Shown here: positions 16,347 through 23,075 of the stretch, piece by piece
How the letters are laid out: the number at the start of each line of letters is the position of its first letter
How positions within the stretch are numbered: the first letter of the stretch is position 1
Origin: Cryomorphaceae bacterium
Lineage (GTDB): Bacteria; Bacteroidota; Bacteroidia; Flavobacteriales; Schleiferiaceae
NCBI GenBank assembly: GCA_024639785.1
Contig: JAHEGI010000003.1
Coordinates: 19,097-83,096, forward strand
Direction of reading: 5' to 3'
Length of the DNA: 64,000 bases
Position numbers and translations under genes: made by a program
Notes under the pieces: model-generated
What the model was told of the DNA's origin: nothing
Database searches by the model: none
What the model saw: only the letters and a program-made list of their open reading frames with translations

Positions 16347-16532
16347 TTGGAAAACATAGGCATAGGACATTGGATTTTTGCTGGGATTTTTACCCTCAGC
16401 TTTTTGAGCTACCTTTTTTGGAGTTATCGCAAGGATGCTCGCACCCATGCTATGCACTATGGTAGTAACCTAAAAATTGGATTAGGTGTGGTGATGCTTC
16501 TCTTTGTGATATACATTTTTAAACGCTTATAA
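16347..16532 (+). CDS. Small two-helix membrane protein
   Basis: A 61-residue protein with two predicted membrane helices (HWIFAGIFTLSFLSYLFWSY and IGLGVVMLLFVIYIFKRL) separated by a basic loop (RKDARTHAMHYGSN). It begins with TTG at 16347; no ATG or GTG is available in frame before the first helix. Small proteins of this layout are found in many Bacteroidota, without known function. A TAATTTTG box precedes it, and the DUF6580 gene follows after 2 nt, so it is very probably translated. The positive-inside rule puts the loop in the cytoplasm. Confidence 0.72.
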   Translation: MENIGIGHWIFAGIFTLSFLSYLFWSYRKDARTHAMHYGSNLKIGLGVVMLLFVIYIFKRL

Positions 16533-16534
16533 TC

Positions 16535-17074
16535 ATGCGCAATATCTCTCCTTTCATGGCTACCGTTAGCCTTCTTTCCCTAGCACTTTTGACGCGCTTT
16601 CTTCCGCATTTCCCCAATTTTACCGCCATCGGGGCGGTCGCATTGGTGGGTGGCTTTTGGAGTAAAGGCCGTCCAGCTGCCATGCTCTTGCCTTTAGCCT
16701 TACTCTTCGTGAGTGATCTTGTGCTCAACAATCTGATTTATGGCTCAGTGAGCGGGGGTATTACCTGGGGCTATCCCGGCATGGTGTGGGTGTATGCAGG
16801 CCACATCGCCATGGTTCTTTGGGGCCAGAAGGCACGCCAAATGCACGGTCTTATCGGTGCTGGTCATGCAGTCATGGCCAACCTCGTGTTTTTTGAGCTT
16901 TCTAATGTGGGTTTTTGGTATGGCAATCCTGCCCTGCCCCAAACTGGCGCCGGCTTATTCATGGCGTATGTGGAGGCTATCCCCTTCTTTGTATCGTCCA
17001 CGGCGAGCACACTCGTGTATGGCGCCCTGCTGCAATGGGCCTATGCCAAGCGCAGTGCGCTCGGTATGGCATAA
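16535..17074 (+). CDS. DUF6580 putative transport protein
   Basis: A 179-residue integral membrane protein with about five or six helices. It matches DUF6580, annotated as a putative transport protein and similar in size and layout to ECF-type S components. LLTRFLPHFPNFTAIGAVALVGGFW followed by PLALLFVSDLVLNNLIYG are the conserved N-terminal blocks. The gene shares a bidirectional terminator with the convergent, cobalamin-riboswitch-controlled TonB receptor. A role in cobalamin or another micronutrient's transport is suggested by this proximity only. It follows the 61-aa membrane protein by 2 nt. Confidence 0.8.
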   Translation: MRNISPFMATVSLLSLALLTRFLPHFPNFTAIGAVALVGGFWSKGRPAAMLLPLALLFVSDLVLNNLIYGSVSGGITWGYPGMVWVYAGHIAMVLWGQKARQMHGLIGAGHAVMANLVFFELSNVGFWYGNPALPQTGAGLFMAYVEAIPFFVSSTASTLVYGALLQWAYAKRSALGMA

Positions 17075-17090
17075 ACACCCTGACCATGTG

Positions 17091-17124
17091 AAAAAAAAGC
17101 CGGGCATTTGCCCGGCTTTCTTTT
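17091..17124. terminator. Bidirectional intrinsic terminator
   Basis: AAAGCCGGGCA-tt-TGCCCGGCTTT forms an 11-bp GC-rich stem flanked by an A-run on the left and a T-run on the right, so it can terminate transcription on both strands. It sits between the convergent DUF6580 and TonB-receptor genes and is the only intrinsic terminator between a convergent pair in the window. Confidence 0.88.
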
Positions 17125-18885
17125 TTAGAGAGCGTACGAAAATCGCATGTGCAAGTAGCGTCCGGGCATAGGATACCCTGGCTGGAAAACCATCGTTTGA
17201 TTGAAGAGGTTTTCTACAGAAATCTGCGCTTTAAGGGTCTCCGTGAATTCGCGTGCAAACCGGACAGCCACGGCAGATTGCCCAGCAAGGTAGGCCTCGG
17301 GTCCAGATCCTGGCGCAACCCAGTAGGTAGGAACCGCGGATTGAGCCGTCCACGTAGCGCCCCATTCCCCTTTGCCCCAACGTCGAGCGAACCCGGCAGC
17401 CCCGAGCCATGGAGCAACGTAAGGAGCTAAATTTCCCTCCTCATCGGTCACATGGACATAGCGCAGATTGGCATCCAAAATCCAGCTTCCGAGAGCATAG
17501 TGTCCCGTCAGTTTGGAACCTTGACGATCCCAGGAACTCTGGTTCACCGGGCGCCAGTTGCCAAAATCATCCGGAAGCCAGATAATGGCTTGCTGCAACT
17601 GGGTACTGAACACTTGTGCATCTAGGTAGCCCTGTTGGAAGGACTTCCGAAGGCCACCTTGCGCTTCCCAGCCTCGCTCGGGGTCTAAGTCCGGATTGCC
17701 AAAACCTGTCCAGAACAAGTCGTTCATCGTTGGGAAGCGGAACATCTGGCGCAGGTGGCCGTATAAGGTCCACGTTTGCATCCTTTTCTCCCAGAGGATT
17801 TGCGGAGCTAAGGGGCTTTTCTTGCGGCCCCATGTGGACCACTTAGCGCCTAGGGTGAATTTCCCCAAACGAGTCATTGGAGATTCCGCCAGAAGGTTGA
17901 GCGTGACATAGTCGATGGTGACATCCGGCTTGAAGGCCCCATTCATGCGGTTGACGCCAACTGTTTCTTCGTTATACAGTTTCCAGTTTTTCCAATGCGT
18001 GCCCGTGTAAAAACGTATATAGGCACCTTGGCTGGCATTGGTGTCAGAATACCAAGGTCCCTGATAGAACTGATCTTGGCTCCAGAGAACCTGTTCGGTG
18101 CGGAAGTGAAGGTGCTCAAAGTGATAGGATTGGTACGTGCTAACTTGAGCACGCAGATCCTGTTGTCGCGCAGGTGTGCCCTCAAGGTCATAGATGGACG
18201 CAGGAAGACCTCGATCCGCGGAAACGACGTACCCCGTCCCGCCCGTGCTCCAACGTCCCCCGGAGTAGTTGCGCTGTTGGGTCAAAAAGAGTTCATGACG
18301 GCTGCCATCTGCTCCATTGCGACGCATCCCTGCATCGCCAAAGCGGTAGTCGTTTTTCCATGCTTCGGTACCACCACCCATGCGAATAGTCCCATTTGGC
18401 CCATTCGAAAGGGTCCAAATCCCTCCGATGCCCGCTCCTTTGAGGCTGCTGCCTTTGAGCTCTAGGAGGTCTTTCGACTGTCCTCGCACATCCAAAAGCT
18501 CTCCCAGGGCCTGTCCGCTCTGGTACTGTGAAGCCAATGGACTGCCCCAGGTGCGCTGCTGTCCCCATTGAGGCAGTAAGGAAAAGTCCGCGACACCCAA
18601 GTCCGGCGTGAGCAAGGGAAGTCCCTCCCAAGAGCCCTGCACATAGGCCGTTGGATAACCGTCCCGACTGAGGAGCAAAGAGCCGCCTGGTGAGGTCATG
18701 CGAATATCCGCCCCACTAGCCCAGAGTCCATAGGCATCCGGCTGTGAAACCACGGACTGGGTGGCTGCAGTTTGGCTCCACACGGGAACCGTTGAAAGTT
18801 GAAGGGTGCTGTCTGGGCTATGGGCAAAACTTGCCACGGCGCCCAAGTTGAGTCCCAGTAGGACTGCAAAGGGTCGAGTTTTCAT
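17125..18885 (-). CDS. TonB-dependent outer-membrane receptor, probably for cobalamin (BtuB-like)
   Basis: A 586-residue receptor with a signal peptide (MKTRPFAVLLGLNLGAVASFA), a degenerate plug domain (about 40-150: GGSLLLSRDGYPTAYVQGSW, GQALGELLDVRG) and a C-terminal beta barrel of alternating aromatic strands ending in LHMRFSYAL. Barrel features such as ISVENLFNQTMVFQPGYPMPGRYL are typical of the family. It imports its ligand into the periplasm with energy from TonB-ExbBD. The ligand is inferred to be cobalamin because a clear cobalamin riboswitch lies directly upstream. It is rather short for a BtuB. No btuCDF genes are nearby. The start is ATG 18885, 42 nt after the aptamer. Confidence 0.9.
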   Translation of the reverse strand: MKTRPFAVLLGLNLGAVASFAHSPDSTLQLSTVPVWSQTAATQSVVSQPDAYGLWASGADIRMTSPGGSLLLSRDGYPTAYVQGSWEGLPLLTPDLGVADFSLLPQWGQQRTWGSPLASQYQSGQALGELLDVRGQSKDLLELKGSSLKGAGIGGIWTLSNGPNGTIRMGGGTEAWKNDYRFGDAGMRRNGADGSRHELFLTQQRNYSGGRWSTGGTGYVVSADRGLPASIYDLEGTPARQQDLRAQVSTYQSYHFEHLHFRTEQVLWSQDQFYQGPWYSDTNASQGAYIRFYTGTHWKNWKLYNEETVGVNRMNGAFKPDVTIDYVTLNLLAESPMTRLGKFTLGAKWSTWGRKKSPLAPQILWEKRMQTWTLYGHLRQMFRFPTMNDLFWTGFGNPDLDPERGWEAQGGLRKSFQQGYLDAQVFSTQLQQAIIWLPDDFGNWRPVNQSSWDRQGSKLTGHYALGSWILDANLRYVHVTDEEGNLAPYVAPWLGAAGFARRWGKGEWGATWTAQSAVPTYWVAPGSGPEAYLAGQSAVAVRFAREFTETLKAQISVENLFNQTMVFQPGYPMPGRYLHMRFSYAL

Positions 18886-18927
18886 ATCGCTTCAGCGCTA
18901 GGCCCGGCACTGACGGGGGTATAGAAC

Positions 18928-19081
18928 TTGGCAGGTCTTCTGGCTCCCTGTCGCTTCGTGGCCTTCCCAGACGATCCAGTGGCATATTTACGAAGCGCAT
19001 CAAACAGGTTACAGCTGCGGGTACAGCTCCGGAATTACACCGGATTCCCTTTTAAGCCTTTCTAATTAAAAGGCACGCAAG
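18928..19081 (-). promoter_or_regulatory. Cobalamin (AdoCbl-type) riboswitch
   Basis: On the minus strand all class hallmarks appear in order: GGGAATCCGGTG with the paired AATTCCGGA, GTACCCGCAGCTGTAA, GCCACTG, GGGAAGGC, and the closing AGCCAGAAGACCTGCC. The aptamer ends 42 nt before the receptor start codon. I see no stem followed by a T-run in that interval, so control is probably at translation initiation or through a long-range pairing. A promoter box (19096-19089) places the transcript start about 4-8 nt before the aptamer. High cobalamin should reduce receptor expression. Confidence 0.95.
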
Positions 19082-19088
19082 AACCCCA

Positions 19089-19096
19089 CAAACTTA
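19089..19096 (-). promoter_or_regulatory. TAAGTTTG -7 element for the riboswitch RNA
   Basis: A perfect TAnnTTTG box on the minus strand. Its first three bases (TAA) are the stop codon of the HMG-CoA lyase gene. The distance to the 5' side of the aptamer is about 8 nt, as expected for a dedicated promoter. Confidence 0.55.
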
Positions 19097-19960
19097 TAGA
19101 AAAAGGCGACGCGCAGCATTATGTGCTGCTTCAAGCGCCAGAGGGGACACGTTGGTCTGGATACCTTCGGACAAAGCGAAGGTTAACAAGCTCTCCGAAG
19201 GCAAATTCCCGCACAATTGATCTTGGGCCAAAGGGCATCCTCCGTACCCCAGTAAAGCGGAATCAAATCGACGAACCCCTGCCTCCCATCCGGCTTGAAC
19301 TAAACCTGAGCGCAATGAAAACCCTGAAGGGACATGAAGGTGTAAGCCGAGATTTGCTGCAGGACTAACCTGCCGACACGTAGCGACCAATTCCCGGATG
19401 CTTTCGGGACGTGCCATAGCGACCGTATCGCTCAGGGAAATCGCCTCGGGTGCAACCTCCGATTGGATGCGATCAACCCAATGAGCAACTTCCTCTAGGC
19501 TGAATGGGTCCCCATACGGGTTTCCAAAAGCCATGCTGACGTAGACCACCAAAGACTTTCCTGATTGACGGATCATCTTCGCGTGATCGCACAGTTCCTC
19601 CATCGCTTGTTCCCGTGTTCGATTGGTGTTACGTCGCTGAAATTCATCGGAGGCCGAAAAAGGAAATCCGATGACATCCACAACAGGGTGCGCACATGCG
19701 GACGATACCCCATGGCGGTTAGCCGCAATGACTAAGAATCGGTTTTTCCCTTTAACCATCGAAAGTCTGTGCAGAACTTCCGCACTATCCGCCATCTGTG
19801 GAATAGCTTTAGCAGAGACGAAGCTCCCAATGTCTATGCTGTCAAAGCCTACGTCCATCAAGTGTTCGAGGTACTCCACCTTGGAATCGGTAGAAAAGGG
19901 ATGCGGATAACCTTGCATGGCATCCCGCGGGCATTCAACCCATATCAACTTCTTTTCCAT
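19094..19960 (-). CDS. Hydroxymethylglutaryl-CoA lyase
   Basis: A 288-residue TIM-barrel enzyme of the HMGL-like family that cleaves 3-hydroxy-3-methylglutaryl-CoA to acetoacetate and acetyl-CoA, the last step of leucine degradation. The catalytic start VECPRDAMQGY (Arg-Asp pair), the metal ligands in LGLHLHVPSG, and the C-terminal GYGGCPLAQDQLCGN loop with the catalytic cysteine are visible. Some relatives are isopropylmalate synthases, but the short length and the Cys loop favour the lyase. The first 16 bp overlap the end of pyrD. Its stop codon doubles as part of the riboswitch promoter. Confidence 0.88.
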   Translation of the reverse strand: MEKKLIWVECPRDAMQGYPHPFSTDSKVEYLEHLMDVGFDSIDIGSFVSAKAIPQMADSAEVLHRLSMVKGKNRFLVIAANRHGVSSACAHPVVDVIGFPFSASDEFQRRNTNRTREQAMEELCDHAKMIRQSGKSLVVYVSMAFGNPYGDPFSLEEVAHWVDRIQSEVAPEAISLSDTVAMARPESIRELVATCRQVSPAANLGLHLHVPSGFSLRSGLVQAGWEAGVRRFDSALLGYGGCPLAQDQLCGNLPSESLLTFALSEGIQTNVSPLALEAAHNAARRLFL

Positions 19961-20976
19961 GCCTCCTGTAAATTTCGCAACATGCCAGGCCCTTCATACA
20001 CAAAGCCTGTATATACTTGAATAAGATCAGCCCCTGCATTTAGCTTATCGCGAACATCCTGGGCATGAAACACGCCTCCGACTCCAATGATGGAAATTTG
20101 ATCATGCACGGCTTCGCGCACCCACTCCACGACTTGCGTGCTACGCGCAACTATAGGTCGGCCAGATAATCCTCCCGCGCCGATAGATTGGATCCGCTGA
20201 GCGGTCGCACGCAATCCAGAACGATCAATGGTTGTATTCGTGGCAATCAGACCTTGAAAACCAGACTCAACCGCTAAGCGCGCCATGCCTTGTACTTCAT
20301 CTTTACTTAGGTCAGGAGCTATTTTTACGGCAAGTGGAATTGCACCCAGACGATTATTCTCCTCGGCTACGGCCTCTAACAGTACTTTCAGCGCCTTTTC
20401 ATGTTGCAAATCTCTTAGTCCAGGCGTATTTGGCGAGGAAATATTGACTGTGAAATAATCAACGGTACCAGAAAGCGCTTGCATGGCTCGGACATAGTCA
20501 TTGACCGCGTCTTCATTCGCGGTGTCTTTATTCTTTCCTATGTTGCCCCCCACGATTCCCCAGTGAGGGTTTCGTTTTGCTAAGCGTTTAGCAGCATCTT
20601 CAGCCCCTCGATTATTGAATCCCATGCGGTTGATAATCGCCTGATCCTCTGGAAGCCGAAATAACCGTGGTTGGGGATTCCCGGGTTGAGCACGAGGGGT
20701 TAATGTGCCGACCTCTACATGGCTAAAGCCCAAAGAAAAGAAGCCTCTCACAGCTTCCGCATTCTTATCTAGACCCGCCGCAAGACCGACTGGATGGGCA
20801 AAATCAAGCCCCATGGCTTTTACCGGGTGGGAAGCTATCTCCCCTGCCCAGAGCCGCAGCAACTCCCGTCCAAGGCGACTCGACTGAAGTACTTTGAGTT
20901 GTGCCATGGTCAAATTGTGTGCTTTTTCTGCAGAAAACGCAAAAAGCAGGGGTCGAAGCAAATCGTGGTAGAGCAT
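19945..20976 (-). CDS. pyrD: Dihydroorotate dehydrogenase (quinone), class 2
   Basis: A 343-residue membrane-associated flavoenzyme that oxidises dihydroorotate to orotate with quinone in pyrimidine synthesis. It has the class-2 N-terminal helices (LLRPLLFAFSAEKAHNLTM), the FMN-binding start HPVGLAAGLDKNAEA, VEVGTLTPRAQPGNPQPR, the catalytic serine loop FTVNISSPNTPGLR, and IIGVGGVFHAQD near the C terminus. The start is ATG 20976, where a TACTTTTG box ends 6 nt upstream. An open frame continues to 21081 but runs through the divergent smpB promoter. HMG-CoA lyase overlaps its end by 16 bp. Confidence 0.96.
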   Translation of the reverse strand: MLYHDLLRPLLFAFSAEKAHNLTMAQLKVLQSSRLGRELLRLWAGEIASHPVKAMGLDFAHPVGLAAGLDKNAEAVRGFFSLGFSHVEVGTLTPRAQPGNPQPRLFRLPEDQAIINRMGFNNRGAEDAAKRLAKRNPHWGIVGGNIGKNKDTANEDAVNDYVRAMQALSGTVDYFTVNISSPNTPGLRDLQHEKALKVLLEAVAEENNRLGAIPLAVKIAPDLSKDEVQGMARLAVESGFQGLIATNTTIDRSGLRATAQRIQSIGAGGLSGRPIVARSTQVVEWVREAVHDQISIIGVGGVFHAQDVRDKLNAGADLIQVYTGFVYEGPGMLRNLQEAWKRS

Positions 20977-20982
20977 ACTCCA

Positions 20983-21002
20983 CAAAAGTAGGGTTAGATT
21001 TG
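20983..21002. promoter_or_regulatory. Back-to-back promoter boxes for pyrD and smpB
   Basis: CAAAAGTA (20983-20990, read TACTTTTG on the minus strand) and TAGATTTG (20995-21002, plus strand) are both perfect TAnnTTTG boxes separated by only GGGT. They end 6 nt before the pyrD ATG (20976) and 4 nt before the smpB GTG (21007). The start codons are 30 bp apart, so both transcripts should begin at or beside the start codon. No -33 TTG fits either one (a TTC lies at the pyrD position). Confidence 0.6.
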
Positions 21003-21006
21003 CCCC

Positions 21007-21447
21007 GTGAACCCCGTTATTCAGAATCGCCAGGCTCGTTTTGCCTATCAATTGGAAGATTTCTTCACTGCCGGACTGCAATTGTATGGTACGGAGGTAA
21101 AATCACTGCGTGAAGGAAAAGGAAATCTCTCTGACAGTTATTGCTATATCAGCGATTCAGGCGAGCTATGGATTAAAAATCTGCACATCTCGGAGTTTCG
21201 ACTAGGGACACATATGAACCACCTGCCTCTACGTGAACGCAAATTGCTTCTGAAAAAGAATGAATTGGTGAAGATTCAAAAGGCCCTCAAAGACGTCGGC
21301 ACCACGGTCGTTCCCTTAAAGTTGTTCTTTAGCTCTAGGGGTTGGGCGAAGCTCGAAATCGCCACAGCCAGAGGAAAGAAGTTGCATGATAAGCGGGCGG
21401 CCATCAAAGAACGCGACATTGACCGCGACGCTCGAAGAGAGTTGTAG
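21007..21447 (+). CDS. smpB: SsrA-binding protein SmpB
   Basis: A 146-residue SmpB, the small beta-barrel RNA-binding protein that delivers tmRNA to stalled ribosomes for trans-translation. Conserved blocks are NRQARFAYQLEDFFTAGLQLYGTEVKSLREGKGNLSDSY (split over the first 45 residues), NLHISEF, HLPLRERKLLLKKNE and the C-terminal GKKLHDKRAAIKERD, which becomes helical in the mRNA channel. The start is GTG 21007, supported by a TAGATTTG box 4 nt upstream. It converges on pcm with a 5-bp gap. The tmRNA gene is not in the window. Confidence 0.96.
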   Translation: MNPVIQNRQARFAYQLEDFFTAGLQLYGTEVKSLREGKGNLSDSYCYISDSGELWIKNLHISEFRLGTHMNHLPLRERKLLLKKNELVKIQKALKDVGTTVVPLKLFFSSRGWAKLEIATARGKKLHDKRAAIKERDIDRDARREL

Positions 21448-21452
21448 TCGTC

Positions 21453-22109
21453 CTATCTCCCGGCATCTACATCCTTCAACATAGGGACGAAGCGAAATTG
21501 CCCTAGAACGTCTTCATGGCGCGCTCCAGTTGCATCCATCCAAACGGCATGCATGCTTTGCTCGCTTTCTACATCCCCCACAGGAACTATTAAACGGCCT
21601 TCAGGACGCAATTGCTCGAGCAGTTCTTGAGGCAAGGAAGGTGCTGCAGCAGTCACAAGAATACCGTCAAAGGGGGCAAAGGCCGGCATTCCCTTGTATC
21701 CATCGCCAAATTTCTGCGTGACCCGATAACCCAATTCTTGAAGAAGACCTTTCGAAAAGTCAAACAGCTCTTTTTGACGTTCAATCGTATACACTTTATA
21801 CCCCATGGCAGCCAAAACGGCTGCCTGATATCCAGAACCCGTTCCGATTTCTAAGATCTTGGCCCCGCTGGCAACGTGTAAGGATTCCGTTTGAAATGCG
21901 ACGGTGTAGGGCTGAGATATCGTTTGTTGAGCGCGAATAGGAAAGGCAGCATCTCGGTAGGCATACTGCTCGAATGAACTATCCAAAAAAAGATGGCGCG
22001 GGACCTGACCTATGGCTTCGAGAACGCGCTCATCGACAATACCGCGTTCGCGAAGTTGCTCAACTAGTTGTAAACGTTGGCCTTGGTGCCTGGGTGAATC
22101 GCTTCGCAT
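21453..22109 (-). CDS. pcm: Protein-L-isoaspartate O-methyltransferase
   Basis: A 218-residue SAM-dependent methyltransferase that starts the repair of isoaspartyl residues in damaged proteins. The family blocks are VPRHLFLDSSFEQYAYRD, AFPIRAQQTISQPYTVAFQTE, and the SAM-binding ILEIGTGSGYQAAVLAAMG. VYTIERQKELF, DGYKGMPAFAPFDGILVTAAAP and LIVPVGD follow. The start is ATG 22109; an in-frame TTG at 22121 is less likely. It is divergent from the lipoprotein gene. A TAATTTG-like sequence precedes it, but this is one base short of the promoter box. Confidence 0.94.
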   Translation of the reverse strand: MRSDSPRHQGQRLQLVEQLRERGIVDERVLEAIGQVPRHLFLDSSFEQYAYRDAAFPIRAQQTISQPYTVAFQTESLHVASGAKILEIGTGSGYQAAVLAAMGYKVYTIERQKELFDFSKGLLQELGYRVTQKFGDGYKGMPAFAPFDGILVTAAAPSLPQELLEQLRPEGRLIVPVGDVESEQSMHAVWMDATGARHEDVLGQFRFVPMLKDVDAGR

Positions 22110-22142
22110 GGAGGCCTGCAAATTACAAAGCCGCCCCTGCTC

Positions 22143-22150
22143 TACCTTTG
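22143..22150 (+). promoter_or_regulatory. TACCTTTG -7 element, lipoprotein gene
   Basis: A perfect TAnnTTTG box 4 nt (CCCC) before the ATG at 22155. The transcript is predicted to be leaderless. Confidence 0.55.
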
Positions 22151-22154
22151 CCCC

Positions 22155-23075
22155 ATGCAGGAAAGTTTTAAACGAATTACGGTATTAGGCCTAGGTATGC
22201 TTGGTGCTTTTTGGAATTGTGACCGGGCACAGATCCAAGAACCCGCTTTTCTGCACGTCGAGTCGCTCTCGATGAAGGCCGATCCTAATGCACCCTACGG
22301 CAACACGAGTTCCAAGGTCACCACAGCCTGGGTTGAAGTCAACGGAGAAAATCTAGGCGCCCATCATTTGCCTTTAAATCTGCCCATCCTCATCGATGAA
22401 GAAGGTCCTGCAGAGGTTCGCCTCTACCCGGGCATCAATATCAATGGCATTGCAAGTTTTCGAGGGATTTATCCCTTTTACTCCGAGTACAGCGCTCAAG
22501 TGAATTTGAGACGGGGCAAAACGAGCCAGGTCCCGGCAGGCGGCCCGAATGTCCTTGCCTATGACTTTAGTGGCCTTGGAGGTACTTTAATTGTTGAAAG
22601 CCTGGAAAATTTTGAATCCGTTGGCCAACGACTCATCGCAACGAATCAGAGTGACACCAGTTGGATTTTGGTCAATGATGCGGCACTTAAATTTCCCGCC
22701 CCCGTCGGAGAATCCAATGTGTATAGTGGAATGGCCATACTAGATACGGGAATAAGCCGTTTTGAAGTACATAGCCTCGATCGCTATGAGCTACCCAAAT
22801 TGAATGCAAACGTGTACGTTGAACTAGATTACCGCTGCAGCCAACCGCTGAGCATAGGAGTCATTGCCTACAGGCCGGGTCAAATTCTTCAAATGCCCAC
22901 CGCCACCCTGAATCCAAGTGCGAACTGGAATCATGCCTATGTGAATTTGATCACCGAGGTGTCAGGGGTACCCGACGCTTCAGATTTTCGGATCTACATC
23001 GGTACCATCAAAGCGGGCAACGGCAAGCTAGATACGGTACTCATTGATAATGTTCGCTTGGTATACCGCCCATGA
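22155..23075 (+). CDS. Conserved hypothetical protein, putative lipoprotein
   Basis: A 306-residue protein with a hydrophobic N terminus (ITVLGLGMLGAFWNCDRAQ). Cys22 after this segment could be a lipobox cysteine, although FWNC is not a classical lipobox. The rest is beta-rich: VTTAWVEVNGENLGAHHLPLNLPIL, RLYPGININGIASFRGIYPFYSEY, a central domain with jelly-roll-like strands, and a C terminus LDTVLIDNVRLVY that resembles carbohydrate-binding modules. I know homologues only as uncharacterised Bacteroidota proteins. Its stop overlaps the next gene, a polyprenyl glycosylphosphotransferase, by ATGA. This suggests a link with surface polysaccharide or envelope. Confidence 0.75.
   Translation: MQESFKRITVLGLGMLGAFWNCDRAQIQEPAFLHVESLSMKADPNAPYGNTSSKVTTAWVEVNGENLGAHHLPLNLPILIDEEGPAEVRLYPGININGIASFRGIYPFYSEYSAQVNLRRGKTSQVPAGGPNVLAYDFSGLGGTLIVESLENFESVGQRLIATNQSDTSWILVNDAALKFPAPVGESNVYSGMAILDTGISRFEVHSLDRYELPKLNANVYVELDYRCSQPLSIGVIAYRPGQILQMPTATLNPSANWNHAYVNLITEVSGVPDASDFRIYIGTIKAGNGKLDTVLIDNVRLVYRP

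Noticed and set aside
18818..19003. 61-codon minus-strand frame across the cobalamin riboswitch
   Set aside because: The sequence is explained by the conserved aptamer and the receptor signal peptide in another frame.
20977..21081. 35-residue N-terminal extension of PyrD
   Set aside because: It would run across the smpB promoter and start codon; the class-2 PyrD N terminus begins at ATG 20976, 6 nt after a promoter box.
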